The notes below the pieces were generated by a model. The model made no database searches, was not told the origin of the DNA, and saw nothing but the letters and a program-made list of their open reading frames with translations. This document shows positions 16,540 to 25,389 of a stretch of DNA of 64,000 nt, one piece after another. The translations under genes were made by a program, and so were the position numbers. Position 1 is the stretch's first letter, and every line of letters begins with the position of its first letter. Source of the stretch: Govania unica (GTDB lineage: Bacteria; Pseudomonadota; Alphaproteobacteria; Sphingomonadales; Govanellaceae); assembly GCF_027920805.1 (NCBI RefSeq), contig NZ_JANWOI010000004.1:124001-188000 (forward strand). Reading direction: 5' to 3'.

Positions 16540-17805
16540 TTACCGCCCGCTCGGGGCTTTGGCGACGCGATTGGCGAGGCTTACGTAGTCATGGTCGAAG
16601 TGATGTGAGCCCTTGGTCTTGAACACGCTGGCGCCGGCTTTTTCCAGAAGCGGGCACAGGCTTTCTTTGGTTTCGTCTTCGCCATAGATGCATTGGATCT
16701 TGGCGACCGGGATCTTCTGCAGTTCCGGCAGCACGGGGGCGCCCTTGTCATTATGGATGCCGATCCAGCCGGACACATAAATTTCGTAATTGGCGGTTTT
16801 GCTCAGGGCCAGCAGACTGAGCGCGATGACCTTTTCCCGCGTCGCATGGGGCAGACGGTTATAGGCGGCGGGCATCACATCGGCGCCGAAGGAATAGCCG
16901 ACGAGGATCACCTTGGACCGCTTCCAGGTCGTGGAATAATATTTGATGATCTTGTCGAGGTCGGCAGCGAGCCGGTCGGGGTTTTGCAACGTCCAGAAAT
17001 AGCGCAGCGTATCGAGCCCGACCACCGGGATGCCCATGGTTTGCAAGCGTTCGCCAATGGTGCGGTCAAGATCGCGCCAGCCGCCGTCCCCGGCGATGAA
17101 CACCACCATGACATCACCGGCGGTCTGCACCGGCAGCGGGATAATCGGCAGCTTGGCGAGGTCGGCACGCGCCGCCACCGGGCCGTCATTATAGACAAAG
17201 CGGGCGGCGAGCGCGGCAGTCGATGCGGCCGCCGCAGTCAGGGACTGATAGGGGGCCGTCAGTTGCGCGACGGGAACATCTGCATAGCTGAAGCCCGTCG
17301 CCGTTTTGGTCGCAGTGAGACCACAGAGCGCGAGCGGGGTATTGAGGGTTGGTGTGCGGTCCACGCTCAGCACCAGGCTGAAGCTTTCACGCATGGATTG
17401 CGCGAGCGCGTCATAGGCGAGGGTGCCACCTTCACCAAAACCAATCACGGCGGGCAATAGATAACTGCGGCCCCCTTGTTCGCGCTGCATCGCCTTGGCC
17501 AGCGCCACAAGCTCGTTGGCCACCTGATGGCAATTATTGTCTCCGGTTATAAGCCCGGCGCGATAGAGCGGGAGGTCGATGCCCACGCTGGTCCAACCCT
17601 TGTCGTAGAGCGTGTCGGCCAGGGCCTGTTCGCGCTGACCCCAGCCGGTGTTGCCGGACAGGATAAAGGTGAAGCCAAGCGGTTTCGCCGGTACCTTGAC
17701 CCAAAGCTTTTGAAAGCGCCCGATTTCCACTGCCTGAGCGGGTCCGGTGATGGCAATGCTGCCGAATATCAGGGAGATGGCAACAAGCCAGCGTGCTATC
17801 ATCAT
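16540..17805 (-). CDS. acvB: AcvB/VirJ family periplasmic hydrolase
   Basis: The protein has 421 residues with a signal peptide (MMIARWLVAISLIFG...GPAQA, cut near residue 25), so it acts in the periplasm. It has two alpha/beta-hydrolase-like halves. The C-terminal half has the nucleophile motif VGYSFGADVMP and a late SHHFDHDY that may supply the histidine. In the N-terminal half the equivalent elbow reads VIGFGEGGTLAY, with Glu in the serine position, so that half looks non-catalytic. The length matches AcvB, not the shorter VirJ. Agrobacterium AcvB removes lysine from lysyl-phosphatidylglycerol and is encoded beside the synthase lpiA; here the synthase overlaps by 4 bases upstream, so the same role is likely. 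Confidence 0.88.
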   Translation of the reverse strand: MMIARWLVAISLIFGSIAITGPAQAVEIGRFQKLWVKVPAKPLGFTFILSGNTGWGQREQALADTLYDKGWTSVGIDLPLYRAGLITGDNNCHQVANELVALAKAMQREQGGRSYLLPAVIGFGEGGTLAYDALAQSMRESFSLVLSVDRTPTLNTPLALCGLTATKTATGFSYADVPVAQLTAPYQSLTAAAASTAALAARFVYNDGPVAARADLAKLPIIPLPVQTAGDVMVVFIAGDGGWRDLDRTIGERLQTMGIPVVGLDTLRYFWTLQNPDRLAADLDKIIKYYSTTWKRSKVILVGYSFGADVMPAAYNRLPHATREKVIALSLLALSKTANYEIYVSGWIGIHNDKGAPVLPELQKIPVAKIQCIYGEDETKESLCPLLEKAGASVFKTKGSHHFDHDYVSLANRVAKAPSGR

Positions 17806-20387
17806 TTGGTCACCATGCCACGTAAATCACCGGAAATCAGGGCTGCCGTGTCTAGCATGGCCACATAAGCGCTCAGGCTTGAGGTGGTCATGAGATAGCG
17901 TGGCCGCCATACCGGATGGAATTTTTCCTTATAACTGCGCAGTCCCTGGAAATTGTAAAGTCGTTCACCGCGCAGGAACAATTGCCGCCCCGCCTTGTGC
18001 CAGAAGCTCGCGAGCGGGTGCACTGCAAGTCCGGCCAAGGGCGCCATGCCAAGGCAGAACCAGACATAGCCCTCGGCCTTGAAATGCTGGATCAGCGACA
18101 CGAACAGGAAATCCATCACCGAGCCCGGCGCTTCCGGCAGATGGCGCATGAGGTCGATGCTGGCCTCGACCTTCTGGTCGGTCAGCATGAGCGTGGCGAA
18201 CGCGACGGCCTTGCCATTTAGACGAATGATGGCGACCGGCTGGCTGGTCACATAGGCGGTCGAGAAATTGCCGAGCGAAAAGCTCTTTTCCCGCGTTTCA
18301 TGACCGTCGAGCCAGGCGTCGGAGATGGCTTCGAGTTGGCTCAGATGAGTGGGAACCTCAGCCTTGGGGATGATCTCGAACGTCAGGCCATCCCGTTGGG
18401 CGCGGTTCCACGACTGCCGCAAACTGCGAAAGCTGCTTGAGCCGATGTCGAAATCCGCCAGATTTACGCGGGCTTCTTCACCAAGTCGCCGGGCGCTGAA
18501 TCCGGCGTCAATGTAATAGGACAACGCCCCGACGGAGACCTGATAAGCGGCGGCTCGCGATCCGGCGCGGTCGCACATTTCGCGAAACCGCCAAACCAGC
18601 TCGGCATGTTCCTCGACCGGGCCGATGGGATCAAGAAGGCTGATCCAGGACCGGCCACGCACGCCATACATGATGAAGCTCTGACCGCTGTCACTGAACA
18701 GGAAATATTTGTCGCCGAGATTCGCGAGACAGGCTTCGCTCACGGTCTGCTTGCGCACGATTGCGCTGGCCTGTGCCCGGGCTGCGGCGTCCGGCGCTTT
18801 CGGCCGGGCGGCATGGGGGCGGAGCAAATGCATGAAGCCAAGCACGAAGGCGGCGGCGGCGACGCCGACGATCGCGCGCAGACTGCGTGGGGCTTCGGCC
18901 ATGCTTTCGAACTGCCACCAGAGATTGCTGCTGTATTCCACATGTTTATAGGCGAAGAACAGCAACCAGGTCACGGTCACGAGCGTGGCCGCAAAGGCGA
19001 ACCACCAGTCCGGCGTCAGGCTCAGCTGATTGAGCCGGGTGCGCCGGTAAAAGGCCGGGCGGGCGAGAAACAGCAGCGTGAGGATGGTCACGAGAATCAA
19101 GGTCTCGGTAACGGCAAGCCCCTTCAAAAGCGCGAGCGGAATATTGATGGCGACGATGGCGCAACTGAGCTGCCAGGCAGTATGGCTTCGTAGTCGCAAG
19201 CCCTGAGAAAGCGCCAGCATGGCGAGCCCGCCGAGACTGGCGAGGAAATGCGAAACTTCCTGAAAAACCAGCGGTACGGTCTGATCGAGGACGCGCAGTG
19301 AATGTCTTGCGGCGGGCAGTGCCCCTGACGCCATCAGCATGGCGCCGGTGAAGAATGTCGCGCCCGCAAGCACCAGATGGCCGTAACTGCCGGCACCCCG
19401 GGACAGAAAGCTGCCGCGATACCAGCGCGAGATGATCGACGCCTCATGCAAGGTGAACATCAGGAGGGCGAGCATGAAGGGCACCAGATAATAGACGATC
19501 CGGTAGACCACCAGCGCCGCCGTCAGCTCCGGGATATCCACATAGGGCTTGAGCGCGAAAATAATGACCGACTCGAACACCCCAAGCCCACCCGGCACAT
19601 GGCTGATGAGCCCGGCGGCGATGGCGATGGCATAGACGCCCATAAAGGTTGGCAGGGTCATGTCATGGGAGGGCAGCAGGAACCACAGCGTCAGCGCGGC
19701 GGTGACGAGGTCGAGCACGGCCAGCAGCACCTGCGCGAGCGTCAACGGTCCCGACGGCAACCTGAGGGCCCAACGCCCGATGTGCAGTTTGTCGCGCATC
19801 CAGGGCAGGACCAGGACCACCAGCACAAATAGCGCGCCGATGATCCCGATAAGACGCGGTACCCAGATGGAAAACTCGAACAGATCGGCGATCACTTCGG
19901 GCCGCGCCAACAGGCCAAACACCGAAATGGCGACGATGCCAAGGCCGAAGCCCCAGGTGATGAAGGCAATGATCTTGCCGATATTCAGAGGGTCGACACC
20001 GGCCGAGGAATAGAGGCGAAAGCGCACCGCCCCGCTCGATAGCCAGCCGCCGCCCAGCGTATTGCCAAGCCCGAAGGCGCAAAACGAGGTGCGGAGCGTG
20101 TGCAGCACCGGCACCTTGACCCCGGCATAGCGCACGCCGCAGAGATCATAGCCCATCATGGCGATATAGCTTGCCGCGGCGGCGAGCCCGGCAAACAGCA
20201 GGGAATGGGTGTTGAAATTCCGCAAGGCATGGCGCACCGAGGACAGATTGACCTCGGCCATCAGGTGATTGATCGCGAGCAGGGCGACAATGGCGATGGC
20301 GATGAAGGAAATGATATGAAGCTTGCCGAAGGAGGCGCTTCGTTTGAGGCTTGAAACGGCAGGTGTGGTCTCGTTGTCGACGGTCAA
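17802..20387 (-). CDS. mprF: Bifunctional lysylphosphatidylglycerol flippase/synthase (MprF/LpiA)
   Basis: MprF-type enzymes move an amino acid, usually Lys, from charged tRNA to phosphatidylglycerol and flip the product to the outer leaflet, lowering surface negative charge. The N-terminal part (about residues 20-540) has many hydrophobic helices and the flippase motifs GGGWLSSGAVRFRLY and HVPGGLGVFESV. The C-terminal third (about 560-861) is the soluble transferase domain with SRAAAYQVS, YKEKFHPVWRPRYL and DFLFVSLIQHF. The likely start is TTG at 20387, with GGGGGA about ten bases before; an ATG at 20477 would add 30 residues but has its ribosome site too close. It is translationally coupled to acvB. 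Confidence 0.93.
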   Translation of the reverse strand: MTVDNETTPAVSSLKRSASFGKLHIISFIAIAIVALLAINHLMAEVNLSSVRHALRNFNTHSLLFAGLAAAASYIAMMGYDLCGVRYAGVKVPVLHTLRTSFCAFGLGNTLGGGWLSSGAVRFRLYSSAGVDPLNIGKIIAFITWGFGLGIVAISVFGLLARPEVIADLFEFSIWVPRLIGIIGALFVLVVLVLPWMRDKLHIGRWALRLPSGPLTLAQVLLAVLDLVTAALTLWFLLPSHDMTLPTFMGVYAIAIAAGLISHVPGGLGVFESVIIFALKPYVDIPELTAALVVYRIVYYLVPFMLALLMFTLHEASIISRWYRGSFLSRGAGSYGHLVLAGATFFTGAMLMASGALPAARHSLRVLDQTVPLVFQEVSHFLASLGGLAMLALSQGLRLRSHTAWQLSCAIVAINIPLALLKGLAVTETLILVTILTLLFLARPAFYRRTRLNQLSLTPDWWFAFAATLVTVTWLLFFAYKHVEYSSNLWWQFESMAEAPRSLRAIVGVAAAAFVLGFMHLLRPHAARPKAPDAAARAQASAIVRKQTVSEACLANLGDKYFLFSDSGQSFIMYGVRGRSWISLLDPIGPVEEHAELVWRFREMCDRAGSRAAAYQVSVGALSYYIDAGFSARRLGEEARVNLADFDIGSSSFRSLRQSWNRAQRDGLTFEIIPKAEVPTHLSQLEAISDAWLDGHETREKSFSLGNFSTAYVTSQPVAIIRLNGKAVAFATLMLTDQKVEASIDLMRHLPEAPGSVMDFLFVSLIQHFKAEGYVWFCLGMAPLAGLAVHPLASFWHKAGRQLFLRGERLYNFQGLRSYKEKFHPVWRPRYLMTTSSLSAYVAMLDTAALISGDLRGMVTK

Positions 20388-20637
20388 GACAGATGGTCCC
20401 CCAAACCTTTGTAAGCCTTTATAGGCCCCCGTGCCGGGGTCAGCATGCGCTGAGATCGGCGGCAGTAAAGCGCCCATTTCCTTAGCCTATTCTTTGGCAT
20501 GTCCTCCAATCAATTTCCAGTGTGCATTTGCTGTGGCGCTCAGGAGGTCTCATGGACAGAGGTGGCGGGCGGGATGCAAGTGCGGCTTGAGTTCTCGTGC
20601 CGGGCACCATAGTCTGTGCCACAAAGGGCGAGTGGGC

Positions 20638-23142
20638 ATGAGTATTATAGTCTCAGTTAGGCGAGTGGCGACGGCTGCCGGCGGGCTGGTTGGTCTTGCG
20701 GCGTCCGCTCCGGCGGGCGCGGCTCCGGCTGGGGCGACTCCTGTGATCTCCTCCGGCACCTCGACCTTCATGCTCGGCAGCGCCATTGTGGTCTCGACGC
20801 TTGGGCTCGCGATCTGGGCCTATTGCACGGGCCGTGACGCCATGCGCCGGGCGCGGCATGAACGCCGGGCGAGCGATCGTCTGGCCGCCATTCTCGATTC
20901 GGTTCCGGCGGCTTATGTGCTCTGGGTGCGCGACGGCGATTTTTCGGCCAGCCCCCGGCTTGGCCGCTGGCTTGGCAAGCGCCGCGGTCTCATGGCCTTT
21001 TCCGATCTGTTTGACGCGAGCGGCCGGCGGGGCTTCGCCGCCGCCGGTTTCGCCCGGCTGGAAGAAGCCGCCGCCGCCGCCCGCACCGGCGGCGCGTTGC
21101 CCGCACCGTTTGAGGTTGCGGGCGCGGAACGTAATTTTCGCGTGGTGGCCGAACGCGCCGGAGCGGGGCGAACAGCGTCGGCGCTGTTGTGGTTTGTCGA
21201 CCTGTCCGACCAGCGGGCCGAGATCAGCGCCCGCGATCAGCTGGTCTCCCGTCTGGAGGACGAAAACCGCAATCTGCATCATACCCTTGACGGGATAAAT
21301 TTTCCGGTCTGGCGGCGTGGCGGCGATTTGAGCCTTGGCTATGTGAACACCGCCTATATCCGGGCGGTTGAGGCGGCCGATGCCGAGACTGTGTTGCGCG
21401 AGGGTATCGAGCTTGTGGGCAACGCGCTCACCGGATCGAGTCGGGATGACGCCGCCCGCGCCCAGGATGAGGAGCGCGGTCTCGCCACCAAGCATTATGT
21501 GGTGATCGACGGCCAGCGCCGGGCGCTGCTGATGCAGAATACCCCGGATGGCGGGGCGGGGGCTCAGGCAGGGGTCACCGGCTATGCCGTCGACCGCACG
21601 GAGCTTGAGGATGCCCGCGCCGAATTCGCCCGCTATATGGAGTCTCATGCGGAGACCCTGAACAAGCTCTCGACCGCTGTGGCTATTTTCGGCGCCGACA
21701 AGACGCTTGAATTCTATAACAATGCTTTCACCCGGCTGTGGCGGTTGCCTGAAGAATGGATGTCGTCGCGGCCGCATCACAGCGAACTGCTTGAAGAAAT
21801 GCGCGAACGACGGCGGCTGCCGGAACAGGCCGATTTCCCGGCCTGGAAACGCGCGCATCTCGCTCATTACACCCAGTTGCTCGAACCGCTTGAAGAAATG
21901 TGGCATCTGCCCGACGGAGCCACTCTGCGCGTGGTGACACAGCCCCATCCGCTTGGCGGGCTGTTGATTTTCTATGAGGATGTGACCGACCGTCTGGCCC
22001 TTGAACGCAATTATAACACGCTGATTGCCGTGCAGCGGGCGACGCTCAACAGTCTTCATGAAGGCATTGCGGTGATCGGCAGCGACGGTCGGCTCAAGCT
22101 GTCGAATCCGGCCTTCCTCAAAGTCTGGCATCTGGACGAGGGGGCGATCACCGAAGCGCCGCATCTGTCCGATCTGCTGACCGAGGCGGAAAGCTATTTC
22201 GACGTTCCGGCGGAATATGAAAAATTCCGCGCGCTGCTTTATGACGATGGCGAACGGGTGGTGCGCGGCGGCCGGCTGAGCCGGAAGGACGGGTCCGAGA
22301 TTGATTTCGCGGCGGTGCCGCTGCCGGATGGGGCGACGCTTTATACTTTTGTCGATGTGACGGACAGCCTGCGTATCGAACGCGCGCTGCGGGAACGGAA
22401 CGAGGCGCTTGAAACCTCGGACCGTCTGAAGACTGAATTCGTCGCCCATATCTCCTATGAGCTGCGCACGCCCCTGAACAATGTGATGGGCTTCGCCGAG
22501 CTGCTCGATAAGGAATATTACGGCGCGCTTAATGCGCAACAGCATACCTATGCGCGCAATATCCTTGAATCCTCGGCCCAGTTGATGGTGCTGATCAATG
22601 ATATTCTCGATCTTTCGGTGGTTGAGGCGGGCGGCATCCGGCTTGAAACCCGTCTGTTCGATATCGGACAGACGCTGCGCAATGTGGCCGCCATGGCGCG
22701 GGAGGAATTGAAGAAGCGCAACCATATCTTGCAGCTTGAAATTCCCCCGGGGCTCGGCATGATCGATGGCGATGAAAAGCGTATCCGGCAGGTGATGTAT
22801 AATCTTTTGAGCAACGCCATGAAATTCACCCCGCCTCACGGCCAGATCACCCTGGGCGGCGGGGTCGATAATGATTTTGTCACGCTTTTTGTGACCGACA
22901 CCGGGATCGGCATTCCTGCCGACGAACAGCTTCAGGTGTTCGAACGCTTCCATACCGGACGAGATGTGCCGCGCGGTCAGGGCGCGGGCCTCGGCCTGTC
23001 GTTGGTCCGGAGCTTTGTCGAACTCCATGGTGGCACGGTCACCCTCAGTTCCGAACCAAATGCGGGCACGCGCATTCTCTGCCGTCTGCCGCGCCATCAG
23101 CCATCGACCAGCGTCGTCGTGCCTCTGGCGCAAGGGAGATGA
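20638..23142 (+). CDS. divL: DivL-type PAS-domain pseudo-histidine kinase (Tyr in the H-box)
   Basis: This 834-residue protein has an N-terminal hydrophobic segment (about 43-63), three or more PAS-like regions between about 80 and 580, then a kinase core. In the H-box the phospho-histidine is replaced by tyrosine: FVAHISYELRTPLNNVMGF, Tyr607. The ATP-binding motifs are kept (NLLSNAMKFTPP, DTGIGIPADE, GAGLGLSLVRSFVELHGG). Tyr at this position defines DivL, the Caulobacter protein that, with DivK, controls the CckA-ChpT-CtrA phosphorelay and so cell-cycle timing. The ATG at 20638 follows AAGGGCGAG. It heads an operon with tsaE, the amgK/murU fusion, addB and addA. DivL of Caulobacter is somewhat shorter (769 residues). 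Confidence 0.93.
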   Translation: MSIIVSVRRVATAAGGLVGLAASAPAGAAPAGATPVISSGTSTFMLGSAIVVSTLGLAIWAYCTGRDAMRRARHERRASDRLAAILDSVPAAYVLWVRDGDFSASPRLGRWLGKRRGLMAFSDLFDASGRRGFAAAGFARLEEAAAAARTGGALPAPFEVAGAERNFRVVAERAGAGRTASALLWFVDLSDQRAEISARDQLVSRLEDENRNLHHTLDGINFPVWRRGGDLSLGYVNTAYIRAVEAADAETVLREGIELVGNALTGSSRDDAARAQDEERGLATKHYVVIDGQRRALLMQNTPDGGAGAQAGVTGYAVDRTELEDARAEFARYMESHAETLNKLSTAVAIFGADKTLEFYNNAFTRLWRLPEEWMSSRPHHSELLEEMRERRRLPEQADFPAWKRAHLAHYTQLLEPLEEMWHLPDGATLRVVTQPHPLGGLLIFYEDVTDRLALERNYNTLIAVQRATLNSLHEGIAVIGSDGRLKLSNPAFLKVWHLDEGAITEAPHLSDLLTEAESYFDVPAEYEKFRALLYDDGERVVRGGRLSRKDGSEIDFAAVPLPDGATLYTFVDVTDSLRIERALRERNEALETSDRLKTEFVAHISYELRTPLNNVMGFAELLDKEYYGALNAQQHTYARNILESSAQLMVLINDILDLSVVEAGGIRLETRLFDIGQTLRNVAAMAREELKKRNHILQLEIPPGLGMIDGDEKRIRQVMYNLLSNAMKFTPPHGQITLGGGVDNDFVTLFVTDTGIGIPADEQLQVFERFHTGRDVPRGQGAGLGLSLVRSFVELHGGTVTLSSEPNAGTRILCRLPRHQPSTSVVVPLAQGR

Positions 23143-23153
23143 AGGAGGGCGGC

Positions 23154-23636
23154 ATGCGTTGGACTGTTGACCTCCCCGACCTCGCGGCGACCCAGGCACT
23201 TGCGGAGCTGTTGGAACCGCTTGGCACCGTGGGGGATGTGATCACCCTTGAGGGCGATCTTGGGGCGGGCAAGACCGCCTTCGCCCGCGCCTTCATTCAG
23301 GCGCGGTTCGGGGCGATCGATGTGCCGAGCCCGACTTTCAATCTCGTGCTGACTTATGGCGACGGGGCCGGATTAATCTGGCATTTCGACCTCTATCGTC
23401 TTGAGGATCAAGACGAAGTCTATGAACTCGGGTTCGAGGAGGCGCTTGACGGCGCGCTCAGCCTGATTGAATGGCCGGAACGGCTCGGTTCCCTTTTGCC
23501 GGTGGAGCGGTTATCTCTCACGTTCGAGATGGCGGCGGATGACCGGCGCAGTCTTATCATTGATGCAACGGAGCGCTGGGCTAGACGGCTTCAGCCCCTT
23601 GCCATGGCACGGAACTGGGTGAAGGACAGACCATGA
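23154..23636 (+). CDS. tsaE: tRNA threonylcarbamoyladenosine biosynthesis ATPase TsaE
   Basis: TsaE, with TsaB and TsaD, installs the t6A modification at position 37 of tRNAs that read ANN codons. The 160-residue protein has a P-loop in LEGDLGAGKTAFARAF, then VPSPTFNLV and HFDLYRLEDQDEVYELGFEE, which are hallmarks of the family. The ATG at 23154 has AAGGAGG six bases before it and is preferred to the ATG at 23139 that overlaps the divL stop. The gene overlaps the following fusion gene by 4 bases. Confidence 0.95.
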   Translation: MRWTVDLPDLAATQALAELLEPLGTVGDVITLEGDLGAGKTAFARAFIQARFGAIDVPSPTFNLVLTYGDGAGLIWHFDLYRLEDQDEVYELGFEEALDGALSLIEWPERLGSLLPVERLSLTFEMAADDRRSLIIDATERWARRLQPLAMARNWVKDRP

Positions 23637-25384
23637 CGTCTCTGCGGGCTACTCTCGATCGGGCCTTTCTCGACAGCGCGGGATGGAGCCGGGCAGCGCG
23701 GGTGCGGATCGCGGGAGACGCCTCGTTCCGTCATTACGACCGTCTTGAAAGCGCGGATGGACCAGCGGTTCTGATGGATGCGGCGCCGCCGCGCGAAGAC
23801 GTGCGTCCGTTTGTGGCGATTACCCGCTATCTTGAGTCGCTGGGCCTGTCGGCGCCAGGTTTGATTGCGGCCGATGTGGCCCACGGCTTTCTGTTGCTTG
23901 AAGACCTCGGCGACGACCGTTATTCGCGGGTCATCCCACGAGAGCCTGCCATGGAACGCGGGCTATATGAGGCGGCGGTCGACGTACTCGTGGATCTTCA
24001 CCGGCATCCGGTGCCCGGGGATCTTGCGGTTGGCAACGGCGAAACCTACGTGCTGCCGCGGTATGATGACGCGCTTTATGGGCGTGAACTGCAGCTTTTC
24101 ACCGACTGGTATCTGCCCGCGCTCACCGGCACCCCAATGACCGTCGCGTTGCGGCAGGAGTTCATAGCGCTGTGGCGGGCGGCGCTCGCGCAGCTTGAGC
24201 CGGGCCGGGACGTGCTGGTCTTGCGCGATTATCACGCCGACAATCTGATGTGGCTGCCGGACCGTGATGGGGTGGCGCGGGTCGGGCTTTTGGATTTTCA
24301 GGACGCGGTGGCCGGACATCCGGCTTATGATCTGGTGTCGCTTCTTGAAGACGCCCGGCGCGATGTGCCGCCCGCTCTGGCTGATGAGATGATTGATCAT
24401 TACCTGGGTGCCACGGGTCTTGATGCGGAGGCGTTCCGGCGCGATTACGCCATCCTCGGGGCCCAGCGCAACGTCAAGATCATCGGCATTTTCACCCGGC
24501 TTTACGCCCGCGACGGCAAGGCCGCCTACCTCGATCTGATCCCCCGTGTCTGGGGGTTGCTCGACCGCGATCTGGCCCATCCGGCGCTTGCGGATCTGAA
24601 GCTTTGGTTCGATCGTCATGTGCCTGCCGCACGGCGCGGGGTTGCACCGCGTGCGGACGCCACCTCGCGGTTGCCGAAACAGGCGTTGCTGCTGGCGGCG
24701 GGGCTCGGCCTCCGCATGCGGCCTTTGACGCTTGAAACGCCGAAGCCGCTGATCGCCGTGGCCGGTCAGCCCATGCTTGACCGCATGCTCGACCAGCTGG
24801 CCGAAGTCGGGGTCGATCGGGCGGTCGTCAATATGCATCACCTGCCTGACTGTCTCAGGACCTTTGCCGTCACCCGGGATGGGCGCTTGCCCACAGTCGT
24901 CCTGTCGGATGAAAGCGATCTGCTGCTTGATTCCGGTGGCGGGGTCAAAAAGATGCTCACCTATGCGGGGGACGCGCCGGTCTATGTGCTGAACAGCGAC
25001 ATGCTGTGGCGGGATCGCGGCGCGCCTGCGCTCACGCGGCTCGGGCTTGCGTTTGAGGCTGAGCGTATGGACGGGCTGTTGATGCTCTGCCCGCGCGATC
25101 AGGCCACGGGCTATGACGGCCCCGGTGATTTTTATCTCGGGGACGATGGGCGCCTGACCCGGCGCGGCACAAGGGCGAACGCTCCCTATGTGTTCACCGG
25201 CATCCAGATTCTGCAGCCCGAGCTGTTCGCGAAGCAGCCGGAGGGGCCGTTCTCCCTCAATCTAGTTTATGACGCGGCGCTCGCGGCCGGGCGGCTTTAC
25301 GGTCTCGTCCATGACGGCGACTGGATGCATGTGGGGACGCCGGACGCCATTGGGGCGGCGGAACAGCGCTTGCTGGCGGAGTGA
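23633..25384 (+). CDS. Fused AmgK sugar kinase and MurU nucleotidyltransferase
   Basis: One uninterrupted 583-residue frame contains two enzymes of the MurNAc recycling route that usually are separate genes. Residues 1 to about 335 are an aminoglycoside-phosphotransferase-like kinase: AGDASFRHYDRL near 27-38, catalytic loop VLRDYHADNLMWL (about 196-208) and metal site LLDFQDAVAGHPAYD (about 219-233). This is AmgK, which phosphorylates MurNAc or GlcNAc at the anomeric carbon. Residues about 349-583 are a nucleotidyltransferase: LLLAAGLGLRMRPLT, ETPKPLIAVAGQPMLD, and NSDMLWR for the metal-binding Asp. This is MurU, which makes UDP-MurNAc and so bypasses MurA; relatives of the route exist in Pseudomonas and Caulobacter. 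The linker is some 14 polar residues. No internal stop or frameshift is seen. Confidence 0.93.
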   Translation: MTSLRATLDRAFLDSAGWSRAARVRIAGDASFRHYDRLESADGPAVLMDAAPPREDVRPFVAITRYLESLGLSAPGLIAADVAHGFLLLEDLGDDRYSRVIPREPAMERGLYEAAVDVLVDLHRHPVPGDLAVGNGETYVLPRYDDALYGRELQLFTDWYLPALTGTPMTVALRQEFIALWRAALAQLEPGRDVLVLRDYHADNLMWLPDRDGVARVGLLDFQDAVAGHPAYDLVSLLEDARRDVPPALADEMIDHYLGATGLDAEAFRRDYAILGAQRNVKIIGIFTRLYARDGKAAYLDLIPRVWGLLDRDLAHPALADLKLWFDRHVPAARRGVAPRADATSRLPKQALLLAAGLGLRMRPLTLETPKPLIAVAGQPMLDRMLDQLAEVGVDRAVVNMHHLPDCLRTFAVTRDGRLPTVVLSDESDLLLDSGGGVKKMLTYAGDAPVYVLNSDMLWRDRGAPALTRLGLAFEAERMDGLLMLCPRDQATGYDGPGDFYLGDDGRLTRRGTRANAPYVFTGIQILQPELFAKQPEGPFSLNLVYDAALAAGRLYGLVHDGDWMHVGTPDAIGAAEQRLLAE

Positions 25385-25389
25385 CGCCC

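Noticed and set aside
16540-17805. VirJ as a sign of a type IV secretion or conjugation region
   Set aside because: Length and its coupling to mprF fit the chromosomal AcvB role. No virB, tra or mob gene is in the window.
20653-23199. An 848-codon open frame opposite divL
   Set aside because: Same cause: antisense to a GC-rich gene, no recognisable domain, no ribosome-binding site.
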